From Phytohabitans flavus (GTDB lineage: Bacteria > Actinomycetota > Actinomycetes > Mycobacteriales > Micromonosporaceae), in assembly GCF_011764545.1 (NCBI RefSeq), contig NZ_AP022870.1:1844001-1908000 (forward strand): DNA of 64,000 nt. The letters run 5' to 3'. Position numbers and translations under genes: made by a program. Below are positions 43,578-52,052 of the stretch, one piece after another; the first letter of the stretch is position 1; each line of letters starts with the position of its first letter. The notes under the pieces are model-generated. The model was given only the letters and a program-made list of their open reading frames with translations, ran no database searches and was not told the DNA's origin.

Positions 43578-44578
43578 GGCGCGACCGCCTCCTTGGGCTG
43601 GTGTGGCTCGACCGGCCGGCCGGCACCGGCGGACCGGTACGCGGCGTCCAGCAGGGCGATGGTGTGCAGGTTGTCCCGTCCGCTGTTGGGCGCCTCGCGC
43701 CCCAGCGCGGCCGCGTCGAGCAGGTCGCGCAGGCTCTGGTACGCGGCGGCGGGCTTGTCGCCCGCGTACGGGTGGGGGAGCGCGGTCTCGCCCTCCGCGG
43801 TGGTGAGGGTGGCACCGGCGTACCCGAGGGCCAGCGTGCCCCGCTCGCCGATCACCACGGTCTCGGTGAGCTTGACCCGGCTGGAGAAGCTCTGGACGTA
43901 CGAAACCGTGGTGGCGCCGAACGCGATCTGGACGTGGGCGTCGGTGTCACCGACCGCGTCGAGCGCCGGCGACGAGAGCACGCGCCCGGTGACGGTGTCC
44001 GCCTCCCGCCCGAGCATGTGGCGGAAGCCGTCGAGCCAGTGCACGCCCATCACCGACAGCGCGTGGCGGGTGGCCTCGTTGCGCCAGCCCTCCTCCTGCC
44101 GGTACGCCAGGTCGAGGTGCGCGACGCCGAGCACGTTGCCGAGCCCACCGCCGGCGATCATGTCGCGGGCGGCACCGAAGGGGTAGAAGTGGCGAAAGTT
44201 CTGGTTGACCGCCAGCCGCACGCCGGCCGCCTCGGCGATGTCCACCAGGGCGGCAGCCGGCTCGTACTCGTCGGCCAGCGGCTTCTCCACGAGGATGTCC
44301 CGGCCCGCTTCGGCGAGCGCGCGGACGGCCTCGGTGCGTACGTGGGTGGGGGTGCAGACGATCGCGGTGTGCCAGCCGGCGACGTCGAGCAGCTCGTCCA
44401 GCGACGCGACCACCCGCTCCACCCCGTACGTCGCGCGGGCCCACTCGCGCCGCTCGGCGACCGGGTCACAGGCGGCGACCACGCGTACCCCGTCCGGGTG
44501 GGCGGCTGCCCCCTTGAAGTGCATGGCGGACACCCGGCCGCAGCCGACGATGGCGATTCCGTCCGGCTGGCGGGCCAT
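43574..44578 (-). CDS. Gfo/Idh/MocA-family NAD(P)-dependent dehydrogenase
   Basis: 334 residues from the ATG at 44578, one base after the cupin stop. The Rossmann fingerprint is GIAIVGCGRVSAMHFKGAAA and the EKP motif is ILVEKPLADEYEPA. The catalytic region HWLDGFRHMLGREADTV carries the aspartate and histidine of the family's DxxxH pattern. The family oxidises hydroxyl groups of sugars, inositols and sugar acids. In this operon it probably performs the first oxidation of the imported substrate. Confidence 0.9.
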   Translation of the reverse strand: MARQPDGIAIVGCGRVSAMHFKGAAAHPDGVRVVAACDPVAERREWARATYGVERVVASLDELLDVAGWHTAIVCTPTHVRTEAVRALAEAGRDILVEKPLADEYEPAAALVDIAEAAGVRLAVNQNFRHFYPFGAARDMIAGGGLGNVLGVAHLDLAYRQEEGWRNEATRHALSVMGVHWLDGFRHMLGREADTVTGRVLSSPALDAVGDTDAHVQIAFGATTVSYVQSFSSRVKLTETVVIGERGTLALGYAGATLTTAEGETALPHPYAGDKPAAAYQSLRDLLDAAALGREAPNSGRDNLHTIALLDAAYRSAGAGRPVEPHQPKEAVAP

Positions 44579-44579
44579 C

Positions 44580-44948
44580 TCAGTGAAGTCCTTCGCCGAC
44601 CGCCTGCCGGTCGGCCGAGGAGAAGCAGATGAGGAAGATCGCCTCGTCGGTGCCGATGTTGCGGGCGTTGTGCAGGACACCGGTCGGGATGGAGATGGTG
44701 TCACCCGCGCCCATTTCGATGTACTCGTCGCCGAGCCGGTGCGAGATCGTGCCCTGTAGGACGTGCAGGACCTCGTCACAGTTCGGGTGGTGGTGCGGCG
44801 GGTTCTGCTCGCCGGGGCTGATGAAGCACTTGCCGACGGTGAGCTCCGTCGAGTTGCCGATCTTCCCGGAGACGATCCACTCGAGATGGCCCCACGGGTG
44901 CTCCTCGACCTGGTGCCCCTCGGGCCTGACTACTGCTGGGTGGGTCAT
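44580..44948 (-). CDS. Cupin-domain protein
   Basis: 122 residues, single cupin barrel. Motif 1 is PPHHHPNCDEVLHVLQG, with three histidines and a glutamate for metal; motif 2 is GDTISIPTGVLHNARN. It is probably the first gene of the reverse operon through the aldolase. Small cupins in sugar-acid loci act as isomerases, lactonases or ligand sensors. The reaction here is not predictable. It opens the operon 102 bases after the MocR gene. Confidence 0.85.
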   Translation of the reverse strand: MTHPAVVRPEGHQVEEHPWGHLEWIVSGKIGNSTELTVGKCFISPGEQNPPHHHPNCDEVLHVLQGTISHRLGDEYIEMGAGDTISIPTGVLHNARNIGTDEAIFLICFSSADRQAVGEGLH

Positions 44949-45049
44949 CGGATTCCGTCCTGTTCGTTACCAGCTCGGGACACACATGTTTCGCCGCGCG
45001 CGGCCCGGCGGGCGAGGGCCATTGAATTGCCAGTGGCTCTCAGCGCGCT

Positions 45050-46450
45050 TCAGCACCAGACGCGGGCGAGGCGGCGTACCCCGGCGAGGACTTCCTCCAG
45101 CGGTCTGGCGAAGCCGATCCGCAGGTGGTCGTCGAGCCCGTCCACGCAGCTGAACGTGGGGCCGGGCAGCAGCCGTACACCGGCTCGCTCGGCCCGCTGC
45201 GCGAACGACTGCGCACTGTCCCCGGGGAGCCGGATCCACACCGACGCGCCACCGGCCGGCACCTGGACCTCCCAGTCGGGCAGCAGCTCGGAAAGCGCGG
45301 TGAGCAGCGTGTTCCGGGCCGGTTTGAGCCAGGCGGCGCGGGCGGCGCGGGCCTCCTCGATGCGGGGCAGCAGCCCGGCGACGACGCTCTGGGCGAGCAG
45401 CGACGTGCCCAGGTCCTCGCCGCCCTTGAGCGAGGCGAGCGTCTGCACGGTGTCCGGGTCGGCGCGGAGCCAACCGACCCGCAGACCGCCCCAGAACGCC
45501 TTGCTCGCCGAGCCGATCGTGATGACCGGCGAGCCGTACGCCGCCATCGGCACCGGCTGCGCCCGGTCGACGAGCGTGTCGGCGGGCGAGATGTCGTCGA
45601 TGACCGGCACCCCGTACGTCTCGGCGAGCGTGGCGATCGCCTTGCGCGCGTCGTCCTCCAGCACCGAGCCGGTCGGATTGTGCACAGTGGACTGAAGGAT
45701 GACGAGCGCCGGGCGGTGCGCCTGTAGCGCCCGGTTCAGCGCCGGCACGTCCACGCCGTCGGAGCCGCTCGGCACCGGGATCAGGTGGGCGCCGGCGCCG
45801 CGCAGCACCTCGATCGCCCCGCGGAACGAGGGCTCCTCGATGAGCACCGTCGCGCCCGGGTCCAGGATCGAGGCGACCGCCAGCCGCAACGCCTGCTGCG
45901 CGCCGGAGGTGATGAGGATCTGCTCCTCGGTCGTGGGCAGGCCGAGCCGGGAGTACATGGCCGCGACCTCGGCGCGGAGCGCGTCCAGGCCCGCGGGCAG
46001 GTACCCGTGGCTGTCCAGCAGCGGCCGGATGCCGTCGCCGCGGATCCGGTCCGCCTCCTCGGCGACCATGTCCAGACCCGGCACGGCGGCGCTCTGGAGG
46101 TCGATCGCGGTGTCCGCCGGGTACGGCCCGCTCAGGAACGAGTGCAGCCGGTCGTCGCCGCGGGCCAGGGCGAAGCGGCGGGCAGCGGAGACGTACGTGC
46201 CGTCGCCGCGCCGGCTGGTGAAGACCGCTTCCCCGCGCAGCGTGTCGAACGCCGCGCTGACCGTGTTCCGCCCGACGTAGAGCGCGGCGGCGAGCGCCCG
46301 TTCGGACGGCAGGCGGGCACCCGCGGGCAGCGCGCCCGAGCGGATCAGGTTTCGCAGGGTGCCGGCGAGCCGCACGGGCAGCGCGCCCTCCCCGACGCCC
46401 CACCCCTCTAGGAGGCGGACCAGGTGGTTTGTTCCGATCCAGGCAGCCAT
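45050..46450 (-). CDS. MocR-type GntR/aminotransferase-fold transcriptional regulator
   Basis: 466 residues from the ATG at 46450. A GntR winged helix (LPAGARLPSERALAAALYVG; RNTVSAAFDTL) is joined to an aminotransferase class I fold. PLP-site features include LITSGAQQALRLA, VHNPTGSVL and the Schiff-base lysine in ITIGSASKAFWGGLRVGW. MocR proteins use PLP, often with an amino acid or amine ligand, to control transcription. Upstream, divergently, lies the Tm-1-like operon; downstream on the same strand is the cupin-to-aldolase operon. Either or both may be its target. PdxA-related chemistry nearby is a coincidence worth noting, not evidence of vitamin B6 synthesis. Confidence 0.88.
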   Translation of the reverse strand: MAAWIGTNHLVRLLEGWGVGEGALPVRLAGTLRNLIRSGALPAGARLPSERALAAALYVGRNTVSAAFDTLRGEAVFTSRRGDGTYVSAARRFALARGDDRLHSFLSGPYPADTAIDLQSAAVPGLDMVAEEADRIRGDGIRPLLDSHGYLPAGLDALRAEVAAMYSRLGLPTTEEQILITSGAQQALRLAVASILDPGATVLIEEPSFRGAIEVLRGAGAHLIPVPSGSDGVDVPALNRALQAHRPALVILQSTVHNPTGSVLEDDARKAIATLAETYGVPVIDDISPADTLVDRAQPVPMAAYGSPVITIGSASKAFWGGLRVGWLRADPDTVQTLASLKGGEDLGTSLLAQSVVAGLLPRIEEARAARAAWLKPARNTLLTALSELLPDWEVQVPAGGASVWIRLPGDSAQSFAQRAERAGVRLLPGPTFSCVDGLDDHLRIGFARPLEEVLAGVRRLARVWC

Positions 46451-46553
46451 TGCGCTCCGATTGGCCCTCGTGATTCGAATACTGGTAGCGGGATCATGAG
46501 TGCCCGGTGAGGTCCACCGCCCACGGTGGCCGAGCACGTGAAGGAGTCCGCCA

Positions 46554-47771
46554 GTGCGCACAGCCGTCCTTGTCGGCACCCTGGACACCAAGGGCACCGA
46601 GTACGCCTTCGTGCGTGACCGGTTGCTCAAAGCTGGTATGTCGGTCATCACCGTCGACACCGGAGTGCTCGGCACTCCCGCGTTCACCCCAGACGTGCCA
46701 CGGGAGGTGGTGGCCGCCGCGAGTGGCGCCGACCTCGCCGAGCTGGTGCGGGCCGCGGACCGAGGGGCCGCGGTCGGCGCGATGGCACGCGGCGCCGCCG
46801 AGGTGGTCCGCCGCCTGCACGCTGAGGGACGGCTGGACGGCGCCCTGGCGCTCGGCGGCACCGGCGGCACGTCGCTTGCCGCCGAGGCGTTCCGTGGCCT
46901 GCCGCTCGGCGTGCCGAAGCTGATCGTCTCCACCGCGGCGTCCGGCAACACCGCGATGTACATCGGCGAGACCGACCTGATCCTCATGCCGAGCGTGGTC
47001 GACATCGCCGGGCTCAACCGCATCTCCATGCGGATCCTCGCCAACGCGGCGGGAGCCCTCGCCGGCATGCTCGGCGCCGAGGCCGTGCCCGACTCGGACG
47101 GCCGCCCGCTGGTGGCCGCGAGCATGTTCGGCGTCACCACGCCCTGCGTCACCCGGGCCAAAGAGGAGCTTGAGCGGCGCGGGTACGAGGTGCTGGTGTT
47201 TCACATGACCGGCGCGGGTGGGCGCACCCTGGAGTCGCTCGCCGCACAGGGCTTCCTCGCCGGCGTGCTGGACGTGACCACCACCGAGCTGGCCGACAAC
47301 CTCGTCGGCGGCATCTTCGACGCGGGCGACGAGCGGCTTACCGCCGCCGGCGCGCGGGGCGTCCCGCAGGTGGTCTCGGTCGGCGCGCTCGACATGGTCA
47401 ACTTCGGGCCGATGGACACCGTGCCGGAGCGGTTCGCCGGCCGCAACCTGTACGTGCACAACGCCACCACGACGCTCATGCGCACCACGCCGGACGAGTG
47501 CGCCGAGCTTGGCGCGCGGCTGGCCGCGAAGGTCAACGCCGCCACCGGACCGACCGCCGTCTTCCTCCCGCTGCGCGGGGTGTCGGCGATCGACGCGGAG
47601 GGCAAGCCCTTCCACGACCCCGAGGCCGACCGGCGGCTCTTCGCCGCCATCCGGGACGGCCTCACCAACCCCGCGGTCGAGCTGGTCGAGCTCGACCTCG
47701 CCGTGAACGACCCGCCGTTCGCCGACGCGATGGTGCAGAAGCTGCACTCCCTCGTGCCGGCCGCGGCCTAG
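46554..47771 (+). CDS. Tm-1-like ATP-binding domain protein (UPF0261)
   Basis: 405 residues from a GTG after AAGGAG. The opening VLVGTLDTKGTEYAFVRDRL and the glycine-rich GALALGGTGGTSLAAEAF are characteristic of UPF0261, as are STAASGNTAMYIGETDLILM and HNATTTLMRTTPDE. The domain is the ATP-binding N-terminal half of the tomato Tm-1 protein. Bacterial copies are enzymes of unknown reaction found in catabolic loci. The TIM-barrel gene 21 bases downstream corresponds to the other half of Tm-1, so the two products likely form one complex. Confidence 0.9.
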   Translation: MRTAVLVGTLDTKGTEYAFVRDRLLKAGMSVITVDTGVLGTPAFTPDVPREVVAAASGADLAELVRAADRGAAVGAMARGAAEVVRRLHAEGRLDGALALGGTGGTSLAAEAFRGLPLGVPKLIVSTAASGNTAMYIGETDLILMPSVVDIAGLNRISMRILANAAGALAGMLGAEAVPDSDGRPLVAASMFGVTTPCVTRAKEELERRGYEVLVFHMTGAGGRTLESLAAQGFLAGVLDVTTTELADNLVGGIFDAGDERLTAAGARGVPQVVSVGALDMVNFGPMDTVPERFAGRNLYVHNATTTLMRTTPDECAELGARLAAKVNAATGPTAVFLPLRGVSAIDAEGKPFHDPEADRRLFAAIRDGLTNPAVELVELDLAVNDPPFADAMVQKLHSLVPAAA

Positions 47772-47792
47772 AGAAACCTGAGAGAAGGCGGC

Positions 47793-48623
47793 ATGCCACG
47801 CGTTCCCCGTTCCGACATCCTCGACCGGCTTCAGGAGAAGGTGCGCCAACGCCAGCCGGTCATCGGCGCCGGTGCCGGCACCGGCCTGTCCGCCAAGTGC
47901 GAGGAGGCCGGCGGCGTCGACCTCATCGTCATCTACAACTCCGGCCGCTACCGGATGGCGGGCCGCGGCTCGCTCGCCGGCCTGCTCGCCAACGGCAACG
48001 CCAACGACCTCGTCGTGGAGATGGCCGCCGAGGTGCTGCCGGTGGTCCGCCACACGCCGGTGCTGGCCGGCGTCAACGGCACCGACCCCTTCTACACCCC
48101 GCGGGTCTTCCTCGCCGAGCTTGCCCGGCTGGGCTTCTCCGGCGTGCAGAACTTCCCCACGATCGGCCTGATCGACGGGACGTTCCGGATCAACCTCGAG
48201 GAGACCGGCACCCGCTACGCCCAGGAGGTGGAGATGATCGCGACAGCGCACGAGCTGGACCTCTTCACCAGCCCGTACGTCTTCTCCGCCGACGACGCCA
48301 GGGCGATGACCGAAGCGGGCGCCGACGTGATCGTCTGCCATTTCGGCGTGACCACCGGCGGGGCGATCGGCGCGGACACCGCCCGGAGCATCGACGAGTG
48401 CGCGGCGCTCGCCACCGAGTGGGCGGCCGCCGCCCGCGCGGTCCGCGAGGACGTCATCGTGCTGGCGCACGGCGGCCCGCTCGCCGAGCCCGAGGACGTC
48501 GCCCAGCTGCTCCGCCAGACCAAGGGCGTGCACGGCTTCTACGGCGCGTCCTCCATGGAGCGGCTTCCGGTCGAGCGGGCGATCGTCGCGCAGACCCGCG
48601 CGTTCGGCGCCATCACGCTCTAA
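47793..48623 (+). CDS. TIM-barrel PEP-hydrolase-like protein (second half of Tm-1)
   Basis: 276 residues, PF09370-like TIM barrel. It has [50 protein letters not shown] and [13 protein letters not shown]. The YNSGRxRMAGRGS segment is highly conserved in this family and likely lines a phosphate or carboxylate site. The family relates to PEP-binding and signal-transduction TIM barrels; its reaction is unknown. It follows the UPF0261 gene with a ribosome site AGAGAAGG. It ends 12 bases from the convergent aldo/keto reductase gene. Confidence 0.88.
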   Translation: MPRVPRSDILDRLQEKVRQRQPVIGAGAGTGLSAKCEEAGGVDLIVIYNSGRYRMAGRGSLAGLLANGNANDLVVEMAAEVLPVVRHTPVLAGVNGTDPFYTPRVFLAELARLGFSGVQNFPTIGLIDGTFRINLEETGTRYAQEVEMIATAHELDLFTSPYVFSADDARAMTEAGADVIVCHFGVTTGGAIGADTARSIDECAALATEWAAAARAVREDVIVLAHGGPLAEPEDVAQLLRQTKGVHGFYGASSMERLPVERAIVAQTRAFGAITL

Positions 48624-48635
48624 CGCCATCGGGGC

Positions 48636-49631
48636 TCACCGGTTGTAGCTGGGCACCGGACCGCGCAGGTCCTGCCACACCCGGTCGCAGGCTTGCGAAA
48701 GCTCGTCCGGCAGCGGGCCACCGGCCGCGGCGGCGAGGTTGGCGCGTAGGTGCTCGGTGCGCGACGAGCCGAGGATCACGCCACCCACGCCGTCGCGGCC
48801 GACCAGCCAGCGCATGGCCAGCTCGACCAGGCTCAGCCCGTGCGCGCTGGCCGCGGCGGCGAGCTCCTCGACGGCGGCGAAGAGCCGCGGCGACCAGTAC
48901 CGATCGCGGTACATGCCGCCCATCGCCGAGCCGGTGCCGAAGCGACCGTCCTCGGCCGGGCGGGCGAAGTCGTGCTTGCCGGTGAGCAGCCCGCCCGCGA
49001 GCGGGTTGTACACCACGTTGGTGAGCCCGTACGCCCGGGAAAACTCCAGGTACTCCTCCTCGATCCGGCGGGAGACGAGGTTGTAGAGCGGCTGGCTGAC
49101 CGTGGGCGCGGGTAGCCCGCCCGCCGCCGCGACCCGGTGCAGGTCGGCGATCTGCCAGGCGGCGTAGTTGGAGACGCCGAGCTCGCCGACCTTGCCCTCG
49201 GCGACGAGTGCGGCGACCGCGGACAGGGTCTGCTCCACCGGCGTCGCGCGGTCCGGCTGGTGCAGGTAGAGCAGGTCGATCCGGTCGGTCCCGAGCCGCC
49301 GCAGGCTCGCCTCGACGCAGGCGCGCACGGCGGCGGCGGACAGCGGCGCGGCACCGGCGGGCGTGTCCCGGCTGGGCATGCCGACCTTCGTCGCGAGGGT
49401 GAACCGTCCAGGGTGCGCGGCGAGCAGCCGGCCGACGATCTCCTCGCTGGCACCGTCCGCGTACACGTTCGCGGTGTCGACCATCGTGAGGCCCGCGTCG
49501 GCGGCCAGCGCGATCATTTCGGCCGCCGTGCTCTGATCGACTTGCGCACCGAAGGTCATCGTGCCGAGCACGAGCTGAGCCGGCCTGCGCGCGGAATCAT
49601 CGGCATTGAGCTGGGCGGATGCGGCGGTCAT
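48636..49631 (-). CDS. Aldo/keto reductase
   Basis: 331 residues from the ATG at 49631 with AGGAGA upstream. The AKR catalytic tetrad is visible: aspartate in MVDTANVYADG, the tyrosine of that motif, lysine in FTLATKVGMP and histidine in LLYLHQPDR. The NADPH site shows ILGSSRTEHLRANL. It is a (beta/alpha)8 NADPH-dependent reductase of the Tas/YajO-like group. It probably reduces or oxidises an aldehyde in the sugar-acid pathway. Divergent from the kinase operon and next to the DeoR-type operator. Confidence 0.9.
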   Translation of the reverse strand: MTAASAQLNADDSARRPAQLVLGTMTFGAQVDQSTAAEMIALAADAGLTMVDTANVYADGASEEIVGRLLAAHPGRFTLATKVGMPSRDTPAGAAPLSAAAVRACVEASLRRLGTDRIDLLYLHQPDRATPVEQTLSAVAALVAEGKVGELGVSNYAAWQIADLHRVAAAGGLPAPTVSQPLYNLVSRRIEEEYLEFSRAYGLTNVVYNPLAGGLLTGKHDFARPAEDGRFGTGSAMGGMYRDRYWSPRLFAAVEELAAAASAHGLSLVELAMRWLVGRDGVGGVILGSSRTEHLRANLAAAAGGPLPDELSQACDRVWQDLRGPVPSYNR

Positions 49632-49682
49632 GGCGGTCGTCTCCTTCTGCTCGGTCCGACCCAACCCTCCTCTCTCTACGTG

Positions 49683-49736
49683 TTTCGCGCAAGTAACGAT
49701 TGGACCTTGCGCGTTTCGCGCAACGCCGCCTAGGGT
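49683..49736 (+). promoter_or_regulatory. Promoter and DeoR-type operator of the kinase-pdxA operon
   Basis: TTTCGCGCAA occurs at 49683-49692 and again at 49714-49723, 31 bp apart (about three helical turns). The second forms the perfect dyad TTGCGCG-TTT-CGCGCAA (49707-49723). A possible promoter is TTGCGC (49707-49712), an 18-bp spacer and TAGGGT (49731-49736), so the dyad covers the -35 box. Repression by the DeoR protein encoded at the end of this operon, lifted by a phosphorylated intermediate, is the natural reading. Confidence 0.65.
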
Positions 49737-49774
49737 TCGCCCTACACGGGAGGACCGATCGGCCGGGGGTGGAT

Positions 49775-51025
49775 ATGCCAGCACGCCAGCTACTGGTGAT
49801 CGCCGACGACCTCACCGGCGGCGCCGACGCCGGCGTCCGGTTCGCCCGGGCCGGGATGCCCACGCGCCTGCTCATCGATTCCAGGTCCGCGGACCTGGAC
49901 GGCGACCTGGCGGGCGCGCTCGTCGTCGACACGGACAGCCGGCAGCTGCCGCCGGACGCCGCACGCCGGCTGGTCCGGGACACCGCACGGCGGGTCAGCG
50001 CGGGGCACGTGGTCAAGAAGGTCGACTCGCTGCTGCGCGGCCCGCTCGCGGCCGAGCTGCTTGGGCTGCTGGACGCCCTGCCCGGCACGCTGATCGTCCT
50101 GGCGCCGGCCCTGCCCGCCGCCAGTCGCACCACAGTGGACGGTGTGCAGCACGTGGACGGCACACCCCTGCACCGCACCGCCGCCTGGGCCGCCGAGCCC
50201 CGGCCGCCCGCGCCGGACATCGCCACCCAGCTCGCCCCGCTCAGGGTCACCCAGATCGGCCTCCACTGTGTACGCGGCGGGCGGCTCACCGCGGCGATCG
50301 ACGCCGCGACGACCCCGATCGTGCTCTGCGACGCGACCACCGACGCCGACCTCGCCGCGATCGTGTACGCCGGTCTCGCGTCCCGGCGCCCGATCTGCTG
50401 GGCCGGGAGCGCGGGCCTCACCAGCGCCCTGGCCGCCGCGCTAGCCCCAGCCGAGCCGTCCGGGGCGGCCGACGCCCTCGCCGAGCTGATCGGCACCTAC
50501 CGGGACGCGGTGGACCGGCCGTACCTCGCGGTCGTCGGCAGCGCGACCCCGGTGGCGCTCGCCCAGGCCGAGGAGTTGGCCGCGCGCGGCGCCCAGCTGC
50601 TCTCGATACCGGCGGAGGATCTCGTCGCCGGCCACGGCGACCTGGCCGCACGGATAAGCCGCACCGCGGCGGTCGCGGACACCGTCGTCCGCGTCGACGG
50701 CGGTGTGGACCCGGCCGCGACCGGACGGGTCGCCGCCGCACTCGCCGCGGTGACCGCGCCCGCCGCCACCCGTGCCCGCCTGCTCCTGCTCACCGGCGGC
50801 AGTACCGCCCGCGGCGTGCTCACCGGCGCCGACGTGGCGAGCCTGTGGCTGCTCGCCGAGCCGGAGCCGGGCGTAGTCGTCTCCGCCGACCCGGCGACCG
50901 GGCGGCTCGTCGTCACCAAGGCCGGGTCGTTCGGCGACCCGCACACCCTCGGCCGGGCGGTCGCCGCCCTCCGTCGAACCCCCTCACCCGTACCCCGGGA
51001 CACTCTGAAGGAGCCAACCCCATGA
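49775..51025 (+). CDS. Four-carbon acid sugar kinase family protein (DUF1537, DtnK/OtnK-like)
   Basis: 416 residues from the ATG at 49775 (a GTG at 49769 is possible). The N-terminal domain begins LLVIADDLTGGADAGVRFAR, whose two acidic groups mark DUF1537 kinases. HVVKKVDSLLRGPLAAEL is the substrate-binding lysine/arginine segment. The C-terminal nucleotide domain has LLLLTGGSTARGVL and VTKAGSFGDPHTL. Characterised members phosphorylate D-threonate, D-erythronate or related four-carbon acids at C4. Its TGA overlaps the pdxA ATG, matching the known kinase-PdxA2 gene pairing of the D-threonate pathway. Confidence 0.9.
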   Translation: MPARQLLVIADDLTGGADAGVRFARAGMPTRLLIDSRSADLDGDLAGALVVDTDSRQLPPDAARRLVRDTARRVSAGHVVKKVDSLLRGPLAAELLGLLDALPGTLIVLAPALPAASRTTVDGVQHVDGTPLHRTAAWAAEPRPPAPDIATQLAPLRVTQIGLHCVRGGRLTAAIDAATTPIVLCDATTDADLAAIVYAGLASRRPICWAGSAGLTSALAAALAPAEPSGAADALAELIGTYRDAVDRPYLAVVGSATPVALAQAEELAARGAQLLSIPAEDLVAGHGDLAARISRTAAVADTVVRVDGGVDPAATGRVAAALAAVTAPAATRARLLLLTGGSTARGVLTGADVASLWLLAEPEPGVVVSADPATGRLVVTKAGSFGDPHTLGRAVAALRRTPSPVPRDTLKEPTP

Positions 51026-52017
51026 CCCTTCCGATCATCGCCGTAACCATGGGCGACGGCGCCGGCATCGGCCCCGAGGTGATCGTCAAGGCGCTGCGTA
51101 CGCCGGTGGTGCGCGAACTCTGCCGCCCGCTGGTCATCGGCGACGCGGCCCGGCTCAAGGCCGCCGCCGACCTCTGCGGCGTCAGCGCGGACGTGCGTAC
51201 CGTGGCGGGACCGGCCCAGGCGGCGTACGAGGCCGGCGCGATCGACGTGGTCGACCTCGGCGTGCTCCCCGCCGACCTGCCGTTCGGGCAGCTCTCCGCG
51301 GCAGCGGGCGAAGGGGCGTACCAGTACGTGCGGCGGGCGGTCGAGCTGGCGATGGCCGGGGAGGTGCAGGCGATCTGCACCGCGCCGCTCAACAAGGAGG
51401 CGCTGCACGCGGCCGGGCACAAGTACCCCGGGCACACCGAGCTGCTCGCCGAACTGTCCGGTGTGGACGAGGTGTCGATGATGCTGACCACCGAGAAGGT
51501 CCGGGTCATCCACGTCACCACCCACGTCGGGCTCCTCGACGCGGTACGCCGGATCGACGGGCCGCTGGTGTACCGCACGATCCGCCGCGGCTACCAGACC
51601 CTGCTGGACGCCGGCATCACCGCGCCGGTCATCGCCGTCTGCGGCATCAACCCGCACGCCGGCGAGAACGGCCTTTTCGGGTACGGCGAGGAGGAGGAGA
51701 AGGTCGTACCCGGAATCGAGCTGGCGCGCGCGGAGGGCATCGACGCGCAGGGGCCACTCCCGGCGGACACCGTGTTCTTCCGCGCCGGGCGCGGTGACTT
51801 CGATCTCGTGGTGGCGATGTACCACGACCAGGGGCACGGGCCGGTCAAGATTCTGGGGCTCGAAGCCGGCGTTAACATCACGGTCGGCCTGCCGGTCATC
51901 CGCACCTCTGTGGACCATGGCACCGCGTTCGACATCGCGGGTACGGGCAGGGCCGACGAGGGCAGCATGATCGAGGCGTTGCGCCAGGCGAGCGCGCTGG
52001 CCCGCCGGTCGCGCTGA
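51022..52017 (+). CDS. pdxA2: PdxA2-like 4-phospho-hydroxyacid dehydrogenase/decarboxylase
   Basis: 331 residues. Isocitrate-dehydrogenase-like PdxA features are clear: TMGDGAGIGPEVIVKAL, TAPLNKEALHAAGHKYPGHT, VIHVTTHVGLLDAV and MYHDQGHGPVKILG, including the three metal histidines. PdxA proper oxidises 4-phospho-hydroxythreonine for vitamin B6. PdxA2 partners of DUF1537 kinases instead oxidise and decarboxylate 4-phospho-threonate or -erythronate to dihydroxyacetone phosphate. The ATGA overlap with the kinase gene and the catabolic setting favour PdxA2. The symbol is by context. Confidence 0.88.
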   Translation: MTLPIIAVTMGDGAGIGPEVIVKALRTPVVRELCRPLVIGDAARLKAAADLCGVSADVRTVAGPAQAAYEAGAIDVVDLGVLPADLPFGQLSAAAGEGAYQYVRRAVELAMAGEVQAICTAPLNKEALHAAGHKYPGHTELLAELSGVDEVSMMLTTEKVRVIHVTTHVGLLDAVRRIDGPLVYRTIRRGYQTLLDAGITAPVIAVCGINPHAGENGLFGYGEEEEKVVPGIELARAEGIDAQGPLPADTVFFRAGRGDFDLVVAMYHDQGHGPVKILGLEAGVNITVGLPVIRTSVDHGTAFDIAGTGRADEGSMIEALRQASALARRSR

Positions 52018-52052
52018 CGGCCCGGCGGCCACACGGCAGGGGAGGCGGAGCG

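Noticed and set aside
46514..46529. Hairpin CCACCG-N4-CGGTGG before the Tm-1-like gene as a riboswitch
   Set aside because: A short isolated stem with no surrounding conserved structure; common by chance at this GC content.
51022..52017. Vitamin B6 biosynthesis by PdxA
   Set aside because: The gene overlaps a DUF1537 kinase gene and is followed by DeoR; no other B6 biosynthetic gene is present. PdxA2 catabolic function fits better.
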